Below, piece after piece: positions 8,428 through 17,456 of a stretch of 64,000 nt of DNA. Position numbers and translations under genes: made by a program. The stretch covers positions 15,037 through 79,036 of the forward strand of contig CAYSIF010000004.1 in assembly GCA_964431035.1 (NCBI GenBank), written 5' to 3'. The notes beneath the pieces are model-generated. The model worked only from the letters and a program-made list of their open reading frames with translations, was not told the DNA's origin and did not search any database. This stretch comes from Methanobrevibacter_A sp964431035. GTDB lineage: Archaea > Methanobacteriota > Methanobacteria > Methanobacteriales > Methanobacteriaceae. Position 1 is the first letter of the stretch. Every line of letters starts with the position of its first letter.

Positions 8428-9450
8428 TTATTTGTTTAAGTCATAGATATTATCCACAACTAACTTAAACAAATCATCATTTTTAACAGTAACTGGTTTA
8501 TGAGGATTAACAATAAAACTTAAAGATTTATGGATAATATCCTCAACATCATTAGAACGATACATTAAACCTTGATCAATATAAAATTTATCAACAGATA
8601 AACAGGTGCCAGGATAACAGGAAATAACTGGAGTCTGTAAAATAGCAGCCTCACGATTCATAGTACCACCTGCACCAATTACTAAATCAGAACGTTTAAT
8701 AATACTTGAAGTATCAACTGGTGTTTTAAGAATAGTAACATTTTCAATACCTTCAAATATTTTAGCCTGCTCTTTAAATCTTGGTAAAACGAGAATATTA
8801 GCATACTCCTTTAAAACATCCACAATAGGAGATAAAACAGATTTACGGCAATCTGCATCAAGATAACTTGCAAGTGAAGGTTCCGGGCGCATGAAAATTG
8901 TTTTATTCTTAACTAAATCTAAATTTAAATCTTCAAAAATATTCTCATTATATTCAAATGTTTTAAAATGCATTAATTCAGATGTTCCATTATACTGTAC
9001 AAGTTTATTTGGATCTGCACCATACTGCATAAGTTTCCAAACATCAATAATTCTTGGTGAAATTATACGTGAACATAAAGGCAATGTTAATTTATTTGCT
9101 GCAACTGCATGTTCATTATCTAATACATAAAGGCTTGGAATTCCAAGTCCAAAACTTATTCTTGGAAGTTCAATACTATGTTTAGATACAGCTACATCAA
9201 TTTTTTCACCGGCTATTATATCTACTAAGTCTGCTACACGGGTTGTGCTTTCTTTTAGTTTTTCTTCTAAACTCACACCATGTTTACCTACACTTGTATA
9301 TTCAATATTATACATTTCTAATAGTTTATGTATATCTCCAAATTGTCTTGTAGTTACTAGTACATCTTCTCCTTCACTTTCTAAGTGTTTTATCACGTCT
9401 TTAAAGAAGCGTACATGTGGAGCATTTGATATATCAATCCAAACTTTCAT
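8428..9450 (-). CDS. DUF354 family protein (glycosyltransferase-like fold)
   Basis: 340 residues. The N-terminus (MKVWIDISNAPHVRFFKDVI, 1-20) and the later GAGGTMNREAA block (about 264-274) followed by TPVISCYPG are hallmarks of DUF354, a family resembling the GT-B UDP-GlcNAc epimerase/MurG fold. The two-domain Rossmann layout, with nucleotide-binding residues in the C-terminal half, would fit a sugar-nucleotide enzyme of envelope or glycan synthesis. It follows hypB by 42 bp on the same strand but is probably functionally separate. There is a run of A-rich DNA at 8310-8427 before tRNA-Ala. The exact substrate is unknown. Confidence 0.82.
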   Translation of the reverse strand: MKVWIDISNAPHVRFFKDVIKHLESEGEDVLVTTRQFGDIHKLLEMYNIEYTSVGKHGVSLEEKLKESTTRVADLVDIIAGEKIDVAVSKHSIELPRISFGLGIPSLYVLDNEHAVAANKLTLPLCSRIISPRIIDVWKLMQYGADPNKLVQYNGTSELMHFKTFEYNENIFEDLNLDLVKNKTIFMRPEPSLASYLDADCRKSVLSPIVDVLKEYANILVLPRFKEQAKIFEGIENVTILKTPVDTSSIIKRSDLVIGAGGTMNREAAILQTPVISCYPGTCLSVDKFYIDQGLMYRSNDVEDIIHKSLSFIVNPHKPVTVKNDDLFKLVVDNIYDLNK

Positions 9451-9492
9451 AAGAAATTTTGAACCTCCCTAAAAAGTTTCTATATTATATTT

Positions 9493-10149
9493 TTATATTT
9501 TTTGACTGAATTCTTTAATTGTGTTTATTACTTCATCTAAACCTTTACCTTCTTTTAGGTTAGTTGTGATGATTTTAGCATCAGGGTTTAAACTTTTAGC
9601 ATCACTAACCATTTTATCAACATCTGAACCTACTGCATCAGCAATATCAATCTTATTAATAATAATTAAATCAGATGTTTGGAAGATAAGTGGGTGTTTT
9701 TCAACAGTATCATCACCTTCAGTAACACTAATTACAACAGCACGCATATGAGAACCTAAAGCAAAATCAACAGGACAGATTAGATTACCAACATTTTCAA
9801 TAATCAACCAGTCAATATCTTCTAAAGGCATATCTTCTAATGAGTGTTCAACAAGATGAGCATCTAAATGACATTCTTTACCAGTGTTCATACCTACAAC
9901 AGGAGCATCATGAGCACGAATACGTTCAGCATCAAATTTACTTATAACATCTCCTGCAATAACACCAATACGTTCATCAACATTATCAATAATATCTTCA
10001 ATAAGAGTAGTTTTACCAGAACCTATAGCTCCAACAAAATCAATACAAAAAATATTATTATCTTCTAATAATTTCTTATTTTTATCAGCTAAAGCATCAT
10101 TAGCTTTCATTATATTTTCTTGAACTTCAATACTTGCTACTTTATGCAT
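9493..10149 (-). CDS. hypB: Hydrogenase nickel-incorporation GTPase HypB
   Basis: 218 residues, SIMIBI-class GTPase that, with HypA, delivers nickel to [NiFe]-hydrogenase precursors. The Walker A loop is GAIGSGKT at 40-47. The metal-binding loop KECHLDAH gives Cys93, His94 and His98, Cys125 in NLICPVDF completes the site near switch II, and an NKID guanine-specificity motif follows at about 160. The bacterial N-terminal His-rich tail is absent, as in archaeal HypB. It lies 29 bp downstream of hypA, so the pair is co-transcribed. Methanogenesis from methanol plus H2 depends on such hydrogenases. Confidence 0.95.
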   Translation of the reverse strand: MHKVASIEVQENIMKANDALADKNKKLLEDNNIFCIDFVGAIGSGKTTLIEDIIDNVDERIGVIAGDVISKFDAERIRAHDAPVVGMNTGKECHLDAHLVEHSLEDMPLEDIDWLIIENVGNLICPVDFALGSHMRAVVISVTEGDDTVEKHPLIFQTSDLIIINKIDIADAVGSDVDKMVSDAKSLNPDAKIITTNLKEGKGLDEVINTIKEFSQKI

Positions 10150-10178
10150 AAAATAATCACCAAATTTATAATTTTTAT

Positions 10179-10553
10179 TTATTTATCTTCTTGTTCTATC
10201 ATAATCTTTTTAACTATAATATCTCTACCATTTAAAACTGTTATACGTGGAGTATCACAATTAGGACATTTAATAATAGGAGCATAATAATCTAAACCAC
10301 TAATATCAACATCACCCTTGTAATCACATTCTTTACATTCAATTTCAACAGGAATCTCATCAATAACAAATTCAGCATCTTCTGCAATAGAATCCTCTTT
10401 AATAACATCTAAAAGAAAACCTAACTGCTCAGGATTAATCATAGCTAAATGACCAACCTCAACAACTACTTTCGTAACCTCAATAGCACCATTATTCTCT
10501 GCAGTATCCATTACAGTTTGAAAAATACCCTGTGCCATAGACAACTCATGCAT
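10179..10553 (-). CDS. hypA: Hydrogenase nickel-insertion protein HypA
   Basis: 124 residues. The MHE nickel-binding N-terminus is present when translation starts at 10553, and a GGAGG ribosome-binding site lies 11 bases upstream. An upstream in-frame start ten codons earlier would mask the free N-terminal Met-His-Glu that binds nickel, so I reject it. Zinc ligands are Cys73, Cys76, Cys96 and Cys99 (CKEC and CPNC). It passes Ni to the hydrogenase large subunit together with HypB. It overlaps nothing and is 22 bp after prs. Confidence 0.95.
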   Translation of the reverse strand: MHELSMAQGIFQTVMDTAENNGAIEVTKVVVEVGHLAMINPEQLGFLLDVIKEDSIAEDAEFVIDEIPVEIECKECDYKGDVDISGLDYYAPIIKCPNCDTPRITVLNGRDIIVKKIMIEQEDK

Positions 10554-10575
10554 AAAAAAATAATCCTCCACAAAT

Positions 10576-11463
10576 TTATTCACTTAATTTATCAGCAATA
10601 ATACCTGCAACACTAATAACACTAACATCAGATTTAAGAGTATCAGTACCAGCCAAATCACGAGCACCAGCTGCATAAATTTTCAAAACAGCATCGTTAA
10701 CCAAAGTAGGATGAACACAACAAACACTAACATCACGAGCACCATAATCCTCTAAAATACCAATAGCATTAACAATAGTACCACCAGTGGCAATAATATC
10801 ATCAACCACCACAGCAGACTTACCCTTAACCTGCATAATACCCTCTTCAGACGCAATCTTAGTCTCAACCTTATCAGGACCTAAACGAACCTTACTAAGA
10901 TAAGTAAAATCACAATCAAGAATACCAGCAATCTCCTCTGCAAAACCCAAAGCACCTTTATCAGGAGCAACAATCACAGGATCACTAATAGTATCACGAA
11001 TATACTCCGCAATAGCAGGCATAGCAGACAAATTAAAACTAGGAACACTAAAGAAATCCCTCACACTATCCTCATGCAAATTAACACTAATAAACTCATC
11101 AGCACCCGCATCAACAATCAATTCAGAAACAAACCTAGCAGAAATACATTCACCAGGATTAAATCTCAACTCCTGCCTAGCATAACCCATATAAGGCACA
11201 ACAACTTTAACAGTCTTAGCATTCAAACTTTTCAAATTCTTAATTAAAAATAATAATTCAACAAAATGCTCATCTTGGGGAAAACCCGTAGATTGAACAA
11301 TAATAACATCTTCATCTTCCACATCACCTTTAACTCTAAGATAACGCTCACCATCAGGAAACTTCTTAGTCTCCAAAGGACAAAAAGTACAATTCAACTT
11401 TTGAGCAACCTTAGCAGCTAAACTTTGAGATGCAGAACCGCCTATAATTAAAATTTCAATCAC
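10576..11463 (-). CDS. prs: Ribose-phosphate pyrophosphokinase
   Basis: About 295 residues, PRPP synthetase. It makes phosphoribosyl pyrophosphate from ribose-5-phosphate and ATP, feeding purine, pyrimidine, His and NAD synthesis. The 13-residue PRPP-binding loop VVVDDIIATGGTI is present near 216-228, with the substrate loops GGSASQ at the N-terminus and PYMGYARQ near 108-115. The start is uncertain: a GTG at 11461-11463 and a TTG one codon earlier are both possible and no clear ribosome-binding site is seen. It is the first gene of the prs-hypA-hypB run. Confidence 0.93.
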   Translation of the reverse strand: MIEILIIGGSASQSLAAKVAQKLNCTFCPLETKKFPDGERYLRVKGDVEDEDVIIVQSTGFPQDEHFVELLFLIKNLKSLNAKTVKVVVPYMGYARQELRFNPGECISARFVSELIVDAGADEFISVNLHEDSVRDFFSVPSFNLSAMPAIAEYIRDTISDPVIVAPDKGALGFAEEIAGILDCDFTYLSKVRLGPDKVETKIASEEGIMQVKGKSAVVVDDIIATGGTIVNAIGILEDYGARDVSVCCVHPTLVNDAVLKIYAAGARDLAGTDTLKSDVSVISVAGIIADKLSE

Positions 11464-11466
11464 CAA

Positions 11467-11825
11467 AAAAATAAATAATAAATAAATTTATAATATTATG
11501 ATATTTTTTATAACTTTCTTATTTAATAAAATTTTACACCAAATGAAATAAACATACAAAAGAATAATTATGTTTCAAACAAGTTATAAGTTAATAAGAA
11601 TATGAAAATTAAATGTTAAAAAATAAAATAAAAATAAAATAATAATTCAAAATTAAAAAAAATACAAAAACTATGGAAATATTTAAATATTAGTGAATTT
11701 AATGTAGTTATATGTATTTTTTAACATAAAAATCATAACTTTTATGAAATAATATACAAAAAATACATTAATTCTTTTTAAACATTAAATATTAACAAAA
11801 AAAATACAAGTGAGGTGAAAAACAC
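11467..11825 (+). promoter_or_regulatory. Divergent intergenic region upstream of prs and the histone gene
   Basis: 359 bp with no open frame I believe in. It is almost wholly A/T. The best archaeal TATA-like element for the histone gene is AAATATTTAAATATTAG at about 11677-11693, which would give a long leader of roughly 110 nt. A strong ribosome-binding site, GAGGTGA, sits 10-16 bases before the ATG at 11826. The half next to prs contains no obvious initiator beyond A/T runs. No hairpin or tRNA is visible. Confidence 0.35.
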
Positions 11826-12023
11826 ATGGCAATCGCAAAAGCTCCAATCAACCGTATCCTCAAAGAAGAAGGTGCAGAAAGAGTAAGTGCAGAAGCAGTT
11901 GATGCATTAGTAGCATACTTAGAAGAAGAAGCTACCGAAATCGCTAAAAAAGCTATTCAAAATGCAAAAATCGCAAAAAGACAAACCGTAAAAGCTGACG
12001 ACATAAAATTAGCTTTACAATAA
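11826..12023 (+). CDS. Archaeal histone (HMf-like)
   Basis: 65-residue tail-less histone fold. The family order is present: a short helix 1 (KAPINRILKEEG), loop 1 (AERVSAEA), the long helix 2 (VDALVAYLEEEATEIAKKA), loop 2 (RQTVKADD) and helix 3 (IKLAL). The RxTVKxDD loop binds the DNA backbone. It dimerises and stacks to wrap DNA. A perfect GAGGTGA ribosome-binding site and a long non-coding upstream region fit high expression. Compare the larger, acidic histone-fold candidate at 38318-38785. Confidence 0.97.
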   Translation: MAIAKAPINRILKEEGAERVSAEAVDALVAYLEEEATEIAKKAIQNAKIAKRQTVKADDIKLALQ

Positions 12024-12240
12024 GTCTAAAAAAATAATAATACTAAAAAAATAACTTTTTTATAAAAAAGTTACAAACTTTTTCTTTTTTTATTTTACAA
12101 ACACTAAAGATACTAATTTTTTCCAAATACAACTAATTACAATAAAAAAAACCACACTATTTCTAAAAAACTAACTATAAATACTACCATTAAACATAAA
12201 CTTAATACACAATACAATAATTAATTAACGGTGAAAAATA

Positions 12241-12579
12241 ATGGTAGCAATAGAAGAATTCCCACTATCCTCAGCAAATAAAATTCCAGGATACAAAATA
12301 ATTGGCACAAAAGGATTTGTATACGGACTAACCGTAAGAAGTAGAGGAATTGGTGGAAACGTACTAGCAGGCTTAAGAACCATCAAAGGTGGAGAAATTC
12401 ACGAATACATACAAATGATGGAAGAAAGTAGAAACGAAGCACTTAACAGATGCATTGAACATGCAAAAGAATTAGGTGCAAACGCAATAATTTCAATGAG
12501 ATTCGATTCAAACGAAATCGGAGAATCCATGCAAGAAATCCTTGCTTACGGAACCGCAGTTACTATAGAAAAAGAATAA
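12241..12579 (+). CDS. YbjQ/UPF0145 family protein
   Basis: 112 residues of the YbjQ (UPF0145, heavy-metal-binding-domain-named) family. Typical blocks are the GYKIIGTKGFVYGLTVRSR segment near 18-36, the GGEIHEYIQMMEESRNEAL block near 50-68 and GANAIISMRFDSN near 79-91, ending in a YGTAV strand. Members form pentameric rings in crystals and no reaction is established. The ATG is preceded by ACGGTGAA, a good ribosome-binding site. It is monocistronic and converges on the adhesin gene at 12593 with a 13-bp gap. Confidence 0.88.
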   Translation: MVAIEEFPLSSANKIPGYKIIGTKGFVYGLTVRSRGIGGNVLAGLRTIKGGEIHEYIQMMEESRNEALNRCIEHAKELGANAIISMRFDSNEIGESMQEILAYGTAVTIEKE

Positions 12580-12592
12580 AAACAAAAAATTT

Positions 12593-14578
12593 TTATTCTT
12601 TAACTACTATTTTTATTAAACTACTACTTGATGGTTGATAAATACTCGTCCCATCATATGAAACTAATGCAGTATACTCACCAACTGCAAGATTAATTGG
12701 AATATTAAAAATACCATTATAATCAGTTACAACATCATATTCCTTAGATTGTTGATTCTTTACTCTTGTTAATTTTACTTTTAAATGTTGACCAATTACA
12801 TTATTTCCATTAAGATCTTTAAGTGTTCCTGTTAAATTTGCAGGACTATTATAATTTTTCACTAAATCTGTTGCATTTATTATTGTTTCAGTTTTATTAT
12901 CAATGCTTTTTACTATTTTTAAGTTGATATTTTCTGACTGTGAACCTAAATAAGTATTGTTAATAATTTTTACTCCAACATATTTTGCTTGTGCAGTATA
13001 TTCTCCTGTTGCAAGGTTTATTAGAATATTAAAACTACCAGTATAATCTGTTACTAAATCATATATTTTACTTGCATTTGATGAGGTTCTTGTTAGGTTT
13101 AGTTGTATGTGTTGTCCTATTACTGGGTTTCCATTTAAATCTTTTAATGTTCCTGTTAAGTTAGAGTTAGTGTTTTCTATTATTGTTGTATTTTCCATTT
13201 TTATTTCTGTTTCTATTTCAGGTAATGTGTTTATTATACTTGTTTTTAGATTGTTTTTTAATGTTTTTGTGTAGTTTGCTAATATTAATGCTTCTTCTTC
13301 AAGTTCTGGTGTGTAATTGTATGTGATTATATCTTGTGTTAGGTTTAGTGTGTCTATTTTTTGGTTGTTTCTGTAGAGTATTATTTCCTCTCCTACTATT
13401 GGGTTTGCCATATCATCGGTTAGTGTTATGTTTAATTGTATTGTTTGGCCTACTGGTATTTGGTATGTTTTGTTTTCTGCTATTGTTAAGTAGGTTTCTG
13501 TTATTTTTCCTCCTTCATTATATATTGCTGTTCCTTTTGTTTTTGCATATGAGTTTGTTATTGTGTTGTTTTTTAGGGTTATTGTTGAGTATCTGTTGTA
13601 TATTGTTCCTCCACTTCTTGCAGTGTTATTGTCGAAGTTGCAGTTTTCTATTGTTAGTATGCTTAATTCCCAGTAATTGTATATTGCTCCTCCATCGTAT
13701 CTTCCACGGTTGTTGTTGAAGTTACAATTTTTTATGTTAGTGTATCCTACTACTCCACTTAATCCGTTTGCTGTGTAGATTGCTCCTCCTAACCATCCTT
13801 GGTTTCCTGTGAAGTTACAGTTGGTTATGTTGGAGTATGATTTATCGTTACAGTAGATTGCTCCTCCTGCTCCAAACATTGTTGAGTTATTGTCTGTGAA
13901 TGTGCAGTTTTCTGTTACCATTATTCCTTTATTATTGTATATTGCTGCTCCTTGTTGATCTATTGCTGTGTTGTTTTTAAATTTACTGTTGTATACATAG
14001 ATGTTTCCGTAGAGGTTGTATATTCCTGATCCTCCATCGCATCCACTATATGTTAGTGCGTAGTTGTTGTTGAAGTTACAGTTGTATAGGTATGCTTCTC
14101 CGTCGTAGTTGTATATTCCTCCTCCGTATTTTACACGGTGGTTGTTGAAGTTACAGTTATATGCGGTTAGTGTTCCTGAGTTTATTAGTATTGCTCCTCC
14201 TGATTCTTGTATTTCTATCATATCTGTATTGTTTAGTGTTAGGTTTGTTAATGTGAGTTTTGCATTATTGTCTAATAGGAATAGTCTGTTACTTGCGTTT
14301 CCATCGATTATTGTGTTTTCGTTGTTTTCTCCTGTTATTGTTGTGTCTTTTGTTATTTCTTGGTCGTTTATGTAATATGTTCCAGGGTATAAGTATATGG
14401 AGTCTCCTCCTTTGTTTGCATTTAGTCCTTCTTCTAATGTTTTAAATGGATGGTCTATTGATCCATCTCCTGTTGTATCTGTATCACTTGATACATACCA
14501 TGTGTCTTCTGCATTTACTGCAGTTATTGTTAATAAGAGTAGTAAGAGTATTATGCTTATTTTTTTAATTGAGACCAT
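12593..14578 (-). CDS. Secreted beta-helix / Ig-like adhesin-like protein (copy A)
   Basis: 661 residues. There is a signal peptide at 1-23 (Lys-rich start, a run of leucines and an Ala-x-Ala-type VNA end). Residues of about 35-370 form a right-handed parallel beta-helix, seen as repeated GGAIYN..NC.F.NN units carrying many Asn, Cys and Thr. Three Ig-like repeats follow; the last two share the pattern DLNGNPVIGQH...YDLVTDYTG-F-I-INLA-GEY. The protein has many N-glycosylation sequons. There is no C-terminal transmembrane helix, so it is probably bound to the pseudomurein wall or released. Known relatives are the large adhesin-like proteins of gut Methanobacteriales. Codon style switches near 13080 inside the gene. 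Confidence 0.85.
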   Translation of the reverse strand: MVSIKKISIILLLLLLTITAVNAEDTWYVSSDTDTTGDGSIDHPFKTLEEGLNANKGGDSIYLYPGTYYINDQEITKDTTITGENNENTIIDGNASNRLFLLDNNAKLTLTNLTLNNTDMIEIQESGGAILINSGTLTAYNCNFNNHRVKYGGGIYNYDGEAYLYNCNFNNNYALTYSGCDGGSGIYNLYGNIYVYNSKFKNNTAIDQQGAAIYNNKGIMVTENCTFTDNNSTMFGAGGAIYCNDKSYSNITNCNFTGNQGWLGGAIYTANGLSGVVGYTNIKNCNFNNNRGRYDGGAIYNYWELSILTIENCNFDNNTARSGGTIYNRYSTITLKNNTITNSYAKTKGTAIYNEGGKITETYLTIAENKTYQIPVGQTIQLNITLTDDMANPIVGEEIILYRNNQKIDTLNLTQDIITYNYTPELEEEALILANYTKTLKNNLKTSIINTLPEIETEIKMENTTIIENTNSNLTGTLKDLNGNPVIGQHIQLNLTRTSSNASKIYDLVTDYTGSFNILINLATGEYTAQAKYVGVKIINNTYLGSQSENINLKIVKSIDNKTETIINATDLVKNYNSPANLTGTLKDLNGNNVIGQHLKVKLTRVKNQQSKEYDVVTDYNGIFNIPINLAVGEYTALVSYDGTSIYQPSSSSLIKIVVKE

Positions 14579-14585
14579 AGGTTTT

Positions 14586-16418
14586 TTATTCTCCGTTTAC
14601 TGTTATTGTGTTTCTTGTTGTGGATGCTTGGTATTGTGTTGTTCCATCGTAGCTTGCTTGTCCAATGTATTGTCCGACTGATAGGTTTATTGGTAGTGTG
14701 AATATTCCATTGTAGTCTGTTACTACATCATATGTTTTACTTGCTCCGGATGTTCTTGAGAGGGTTATTTTTACGTGTTGTCCTGCTAATGGTGTGGTAT
14801 CGAAGTTTGTTAAGTGTCCTATTAGGTTGGTTTTTGTAGAGACTGTTTGATTGTATTTTTCAAGGCTTATGTATGTGTATGAGCTAGTATTTGTTGGAGT
14901 GTTTTCAGTTATTAGTATGTTTCGTGTTATTGGTCCTGCTTCTTTGTATGTGGTGTTTCCTAGGGTTATTCCATCGTATTTTATGTTTGATATGTATTCT
15001 CCATTTGCAAGGTTTATTGGTAATGTGAATGCTCCATTGTAGTCTGTTACTACATCATATGTTTTGCTTTGACTGTTTGATTGTCTTGATAGTGTTATTG
15101 TTATGTGTTGGCCTGCAATTGGATTGATGTTGCTGTCTGTTAGTTTTCCTTTTAGTGGTGTTTCATCACCATATTTTTTTGCTAGATTTTCACTTGTTAA
15201 TATTGTTAGTATTGTATTGTTTAGTGTTCCTTTTAGTGTATTGTAATTTATTTGATAATCTACTGTTGTTTTTATTGTTTGATTTTCTTCAGTTTGTTTT
15301 AATTCAACAGTACTTACACCATTTTCTAGGATTGTGTTTAGGTGTTCTATTTTTGTTTCTATATTTACATTTAGTGGAAGGTTAGTAGTTTGATTATTTT
15401 GATTAGCGAGAGTTACCGTTAGTGTGTTGTCATTTGTTTCTGTGTTTATATTTAACCATGTTTCTGGGTCTTTTATGTTTCCATCATAATCTTTTTGGAA
15501 TCTTTTATCCCAATCTAGTGGATAGTCTGTGGTGTTTAGTGGATTGTTTACTCCCCACCAGTTATCATCATAATTTGATTGTGTGGTTGTTCTGTATAGT
15601 GATATGTCTGCTCCTTGTGATGCAGTATTGTTGAATATTGAGCAATTATTTACTTTGGAGCTGTTGTGGTAGTTGAATAATGCTCCTCCTTCTGTTGTTG
15701 CATGATTATCTGTTATTATAGTGTTTTTTAGTATTAGGTTTCCTGAGTTAAATATTGCTGCTCCTGTATCTGCTTTGGAGCCTGTTATTGTACAGTTGTT
15801 TATTGTCATTCCACAGTACCAGTTGTAGAATGTTCCTCCCCATCCTGTTGGTGCTGTGTTGTTTATGAATATTGTGTTTTCTACTATGGATCCAGGTACT
15901 CTTTTTACACTTAGTGCTCCTCCATCATAGTTTGCTAGGTTATTTACAAATAGACTGTTATTTATTTTTACTGTGGTGGAGTCTACACCTATTGCTCCTC
16001 CGAAATTGTCTGCTGTGTTGTTTTCAAATACACAGTTGTCAATTATTACTGGACTGGTGTAACTGTCTATTGCTCCTCCACGGTCGGTACTGTATCCGTT
16101 TATGAAGCTTATGTTTTTAAAGCTTACTTTTATGTTTTCTGATAGTGTAAATAGGCTGGTGTTTCTGTTTTCACCATTTATTATTACTTCACTTCGGTCT
16201 CCTAAACCTTCTATACTTATTGTTTTATTTATTGTAATTCCTGTTTGTGTGTAAACTCCAGGTTCTAAGTATAGTTGGTCATTATCATTTAAATTATCTA
16301 TTGCATCTTGTATTGATTGGTCGCTTGTTATTGTTGTATTTGCTGCTGATACTTGTGATACTGTGAAAAATAGTATTGTAAGTATTAGGCAAATTTTTAG
16401 TATTTTTTCCACATTCAT
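14586..16418 (-). CDS. Secreted beta-helix / Ig-like adhesin-like protein (copy B)
   Basis: 610 residues with a signal peptide at about 1-25 (ends VSAA). A beta-helix region of about 30-285 is built from GGAI or GGAL...NC.F.NNTA coils. A non-repeating linker follows, then two Ig-like repeats (about 415-500 and 525-608), each containing a TYDVVTDYNG-F-LPINL--G-Y stretch. The gap to copy A is only 7 bp, so the two are tandem and probably co-transcribed, B first. The two Ig-like repeats share a 32-bp exact DNA repeat, a substrate for recombination. There is no membrane anchor or sortase-type motif. The function, surface attachment, is inferred from architecture. Confidence 0.85.
   Translation of the reverse strand: MNVEKILKICLILTILFFTVSQVSAANTTITSDQSIQDAIDNLNDNDQLYLEPGVYTQTGITINKTISIEGLGDRSEVIINGENRNTSLFTLSENIKVSFKNISFINGYSTDRGGAIDSYTSPVIIDNCVFENNTADNFGGAIGVDSTTVKINNSLFVNNLANYDGGALSVKRVPGSIVENTIFINNTAPTGWGGTFYNWYCGMTINNCTITGSKADTGAAIFNSGNLILKNTIITDNHATTEGGALFNYHNSSKVNNCSIFNNTASQGADISLYRTTTQSNYDDNWWGVNNPLNTTDYPLDWDKRFQKDYDGNIKDPETWLNINTETNDNTLTVTLANQNNQTTNLPLNVNIETKIEHLNTILENGVSTVELKQTEENQTIKTTVDYQINYNTLKGTLNNTILTILTSENLAKKYGDETPLKGKLTDSNINPIAGQHITITLSRQSNSQSKTYDVVTDYNGAFTLPINLANGEYISNIKYDGITLGNTTYKEAGPITRNILITENTPTNTSSYTYISLEKYNQTVSTKTNLIGHLTNFDTTPLAGQHVKITLSRTSGASKTYDVVTDYNGIFTLPINLSVGQYIGQASYDGTTQYQASTTRNTITVNGE
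14707..14738 (+). repeat. 32-bp exact direct repeat, copy 1 (within adhesin B Ig-like repeat)
   Basis: This stretch is identical, base for base, to 15034-15065. Both encode part of the YDVVTDYNG block of successive Ig-like domains on the minus strand. Exact identity at third positions in an otherwise diverged pair of domains suggests recent duplication or gene conversion. Confidence 0.85.
15034..15065 (+). repeat. 32-bp exact direct repeat, copy 2 (within adhesin B Ig-like repeat)
   Basis: Second copy of the 32-bp repeat at 14707-14738, 327 bp away. Slippage or recombination between the two would delete or add exactly one 109-residue Ig-like repeat and keep the frame, because 327 is divisible by 3. 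Confidence 0.85.
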
Positions 16419-16626
16419 CCTTCATTACCTCATAACAAAAAAAAGTTATTATTATATATTTTATATTTTAATGAATGATATATATTTTCAAAACGGGAAA
16501 TAGTGGATGAAAAATATTTTTTTTATAAAATTGATTAATGTTGAAAATTTACAGTTTTTTTCAGAATCGAATTTAAGCTGAATCCTCACTAATTAAAATA
16601 AAAAATATGTTAAAAATTAGTTTGTT

Positions 16627-17418
16627 TTATAAAAATGAGAGTTTAACTTCTTCGTGAGGTATTGTTCTTCTGAATTTTATTCTTGGATATCCTATAACAA
16701 ATGCAGATCCCATAAATTTGTCTTTACTTATTTCTGGGAAGAAATTTATTAAACGTTCATGATCTATTTCATCTGCTTTAAGTATGAATAGTGAATAAAA
16801 TCCTCCTAATCCTAATAAGTTTGCATATAATTCTAATCTAGTGTTTGCTATTAGACAATTTGCTTTGTTTGATGAGAAACCTAAAATTAATTGTTTTCCT
16901 TCCCATAGTAATGGATTGTTTTTATATTCTCCTTCTCCACGTAGGTATTGTCCTAATTGTTTTATTCTGAAGAATTTATCTTCTTCTATTTTTATAATAT
17001 CATAAACTAGATTCATGAATTCATCTAGTTTTTCATCAAGAACCACAAATTCTGTATCTTGAATGTTTTGTGCATTAGGACTGTAGTATACTGCTTCGAA
17101 AAGTTTATTAAATGTTTCTTGGTTTATTTTATCTTTTTTAAACCATCTTATGCTTCTTCTTTGTTTTAATAGTTCTAAGAAGTCTTCATTATTTATATTT
17201 AAATTATTATAGTCTTGAATCTTATTTTCCTGATTTTTGTATTTTTTTAATCGTATACTGTTTGTTGGACATATGGCCATGCAGTGTCCACATTCAAAAC
17301 ATTCTGGATTATTTAATTCAAAAGCAGTTTTATTTTTAATATCAATATTGTCTCTTATGCATACTTGTTTGCATAGTTTACAACCAGTACATGTGTCTGT
17401 ATTAATAATTAGTTTCAT
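16627..17418 (-). CDS. Ferredoxin-nitroreductase fusion protein
   Basis: 263 residues. The N-terminal 55 residues are a 2[4Fe-4S] ferredoxin with Cys10, 13, 16, 20 and Cys40, 43, 46, 50. The rest is a nitroreductase-family flavin domain starting near residue 85 with the LKQRRSIRWF motif that contacts FMN phosphate, and SPNAQNIQDTEF (about 113-124) as the FMN loop. The architecture lets electrons from reduced ferredoxin reach FMN within one chain. The substrate is unknown. It is the last gene of the minus-strand run behind mtaA and is 38 bp after the repeat-protein gene, so a redox link to corrinoid reactivation is possible but unproved. Confidence 0.88.
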   Translation of the reverse strand: MKLIINTDTCTGCKLCKQVCIRDNIDIKNKTAFELNNPECFECGHCMAICPTNSIRLKKYKNQENKIQDYNNLNINNEDFLELLKQRRSIRWFKKDKINQETFNKLFEAVYYSPNAQNIQDTEFVVLDEKLDEFMNLVYDIIKIEEDKFFRIKQLGQYLRGEGEYKNNPLLWEGKQLILGFSSNKANCLIANTRLELYANLLGLGGFYSLFILKADEIDHERLINFFPEISKDKFMGSAFVIGYPRIKFRRTIPHEEVKLSFL

Positions 17419-17456
17419 AAAAAAAGGTAGTTAAAAAAAATGGTAAGTATAATTTA

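Noticed and set aside
14707..15065. CRISPR-like repeats
   Set aside because: Only two copies, spaced 327 bp and in frame within adhesin Ig-like domains. No array or spacers.
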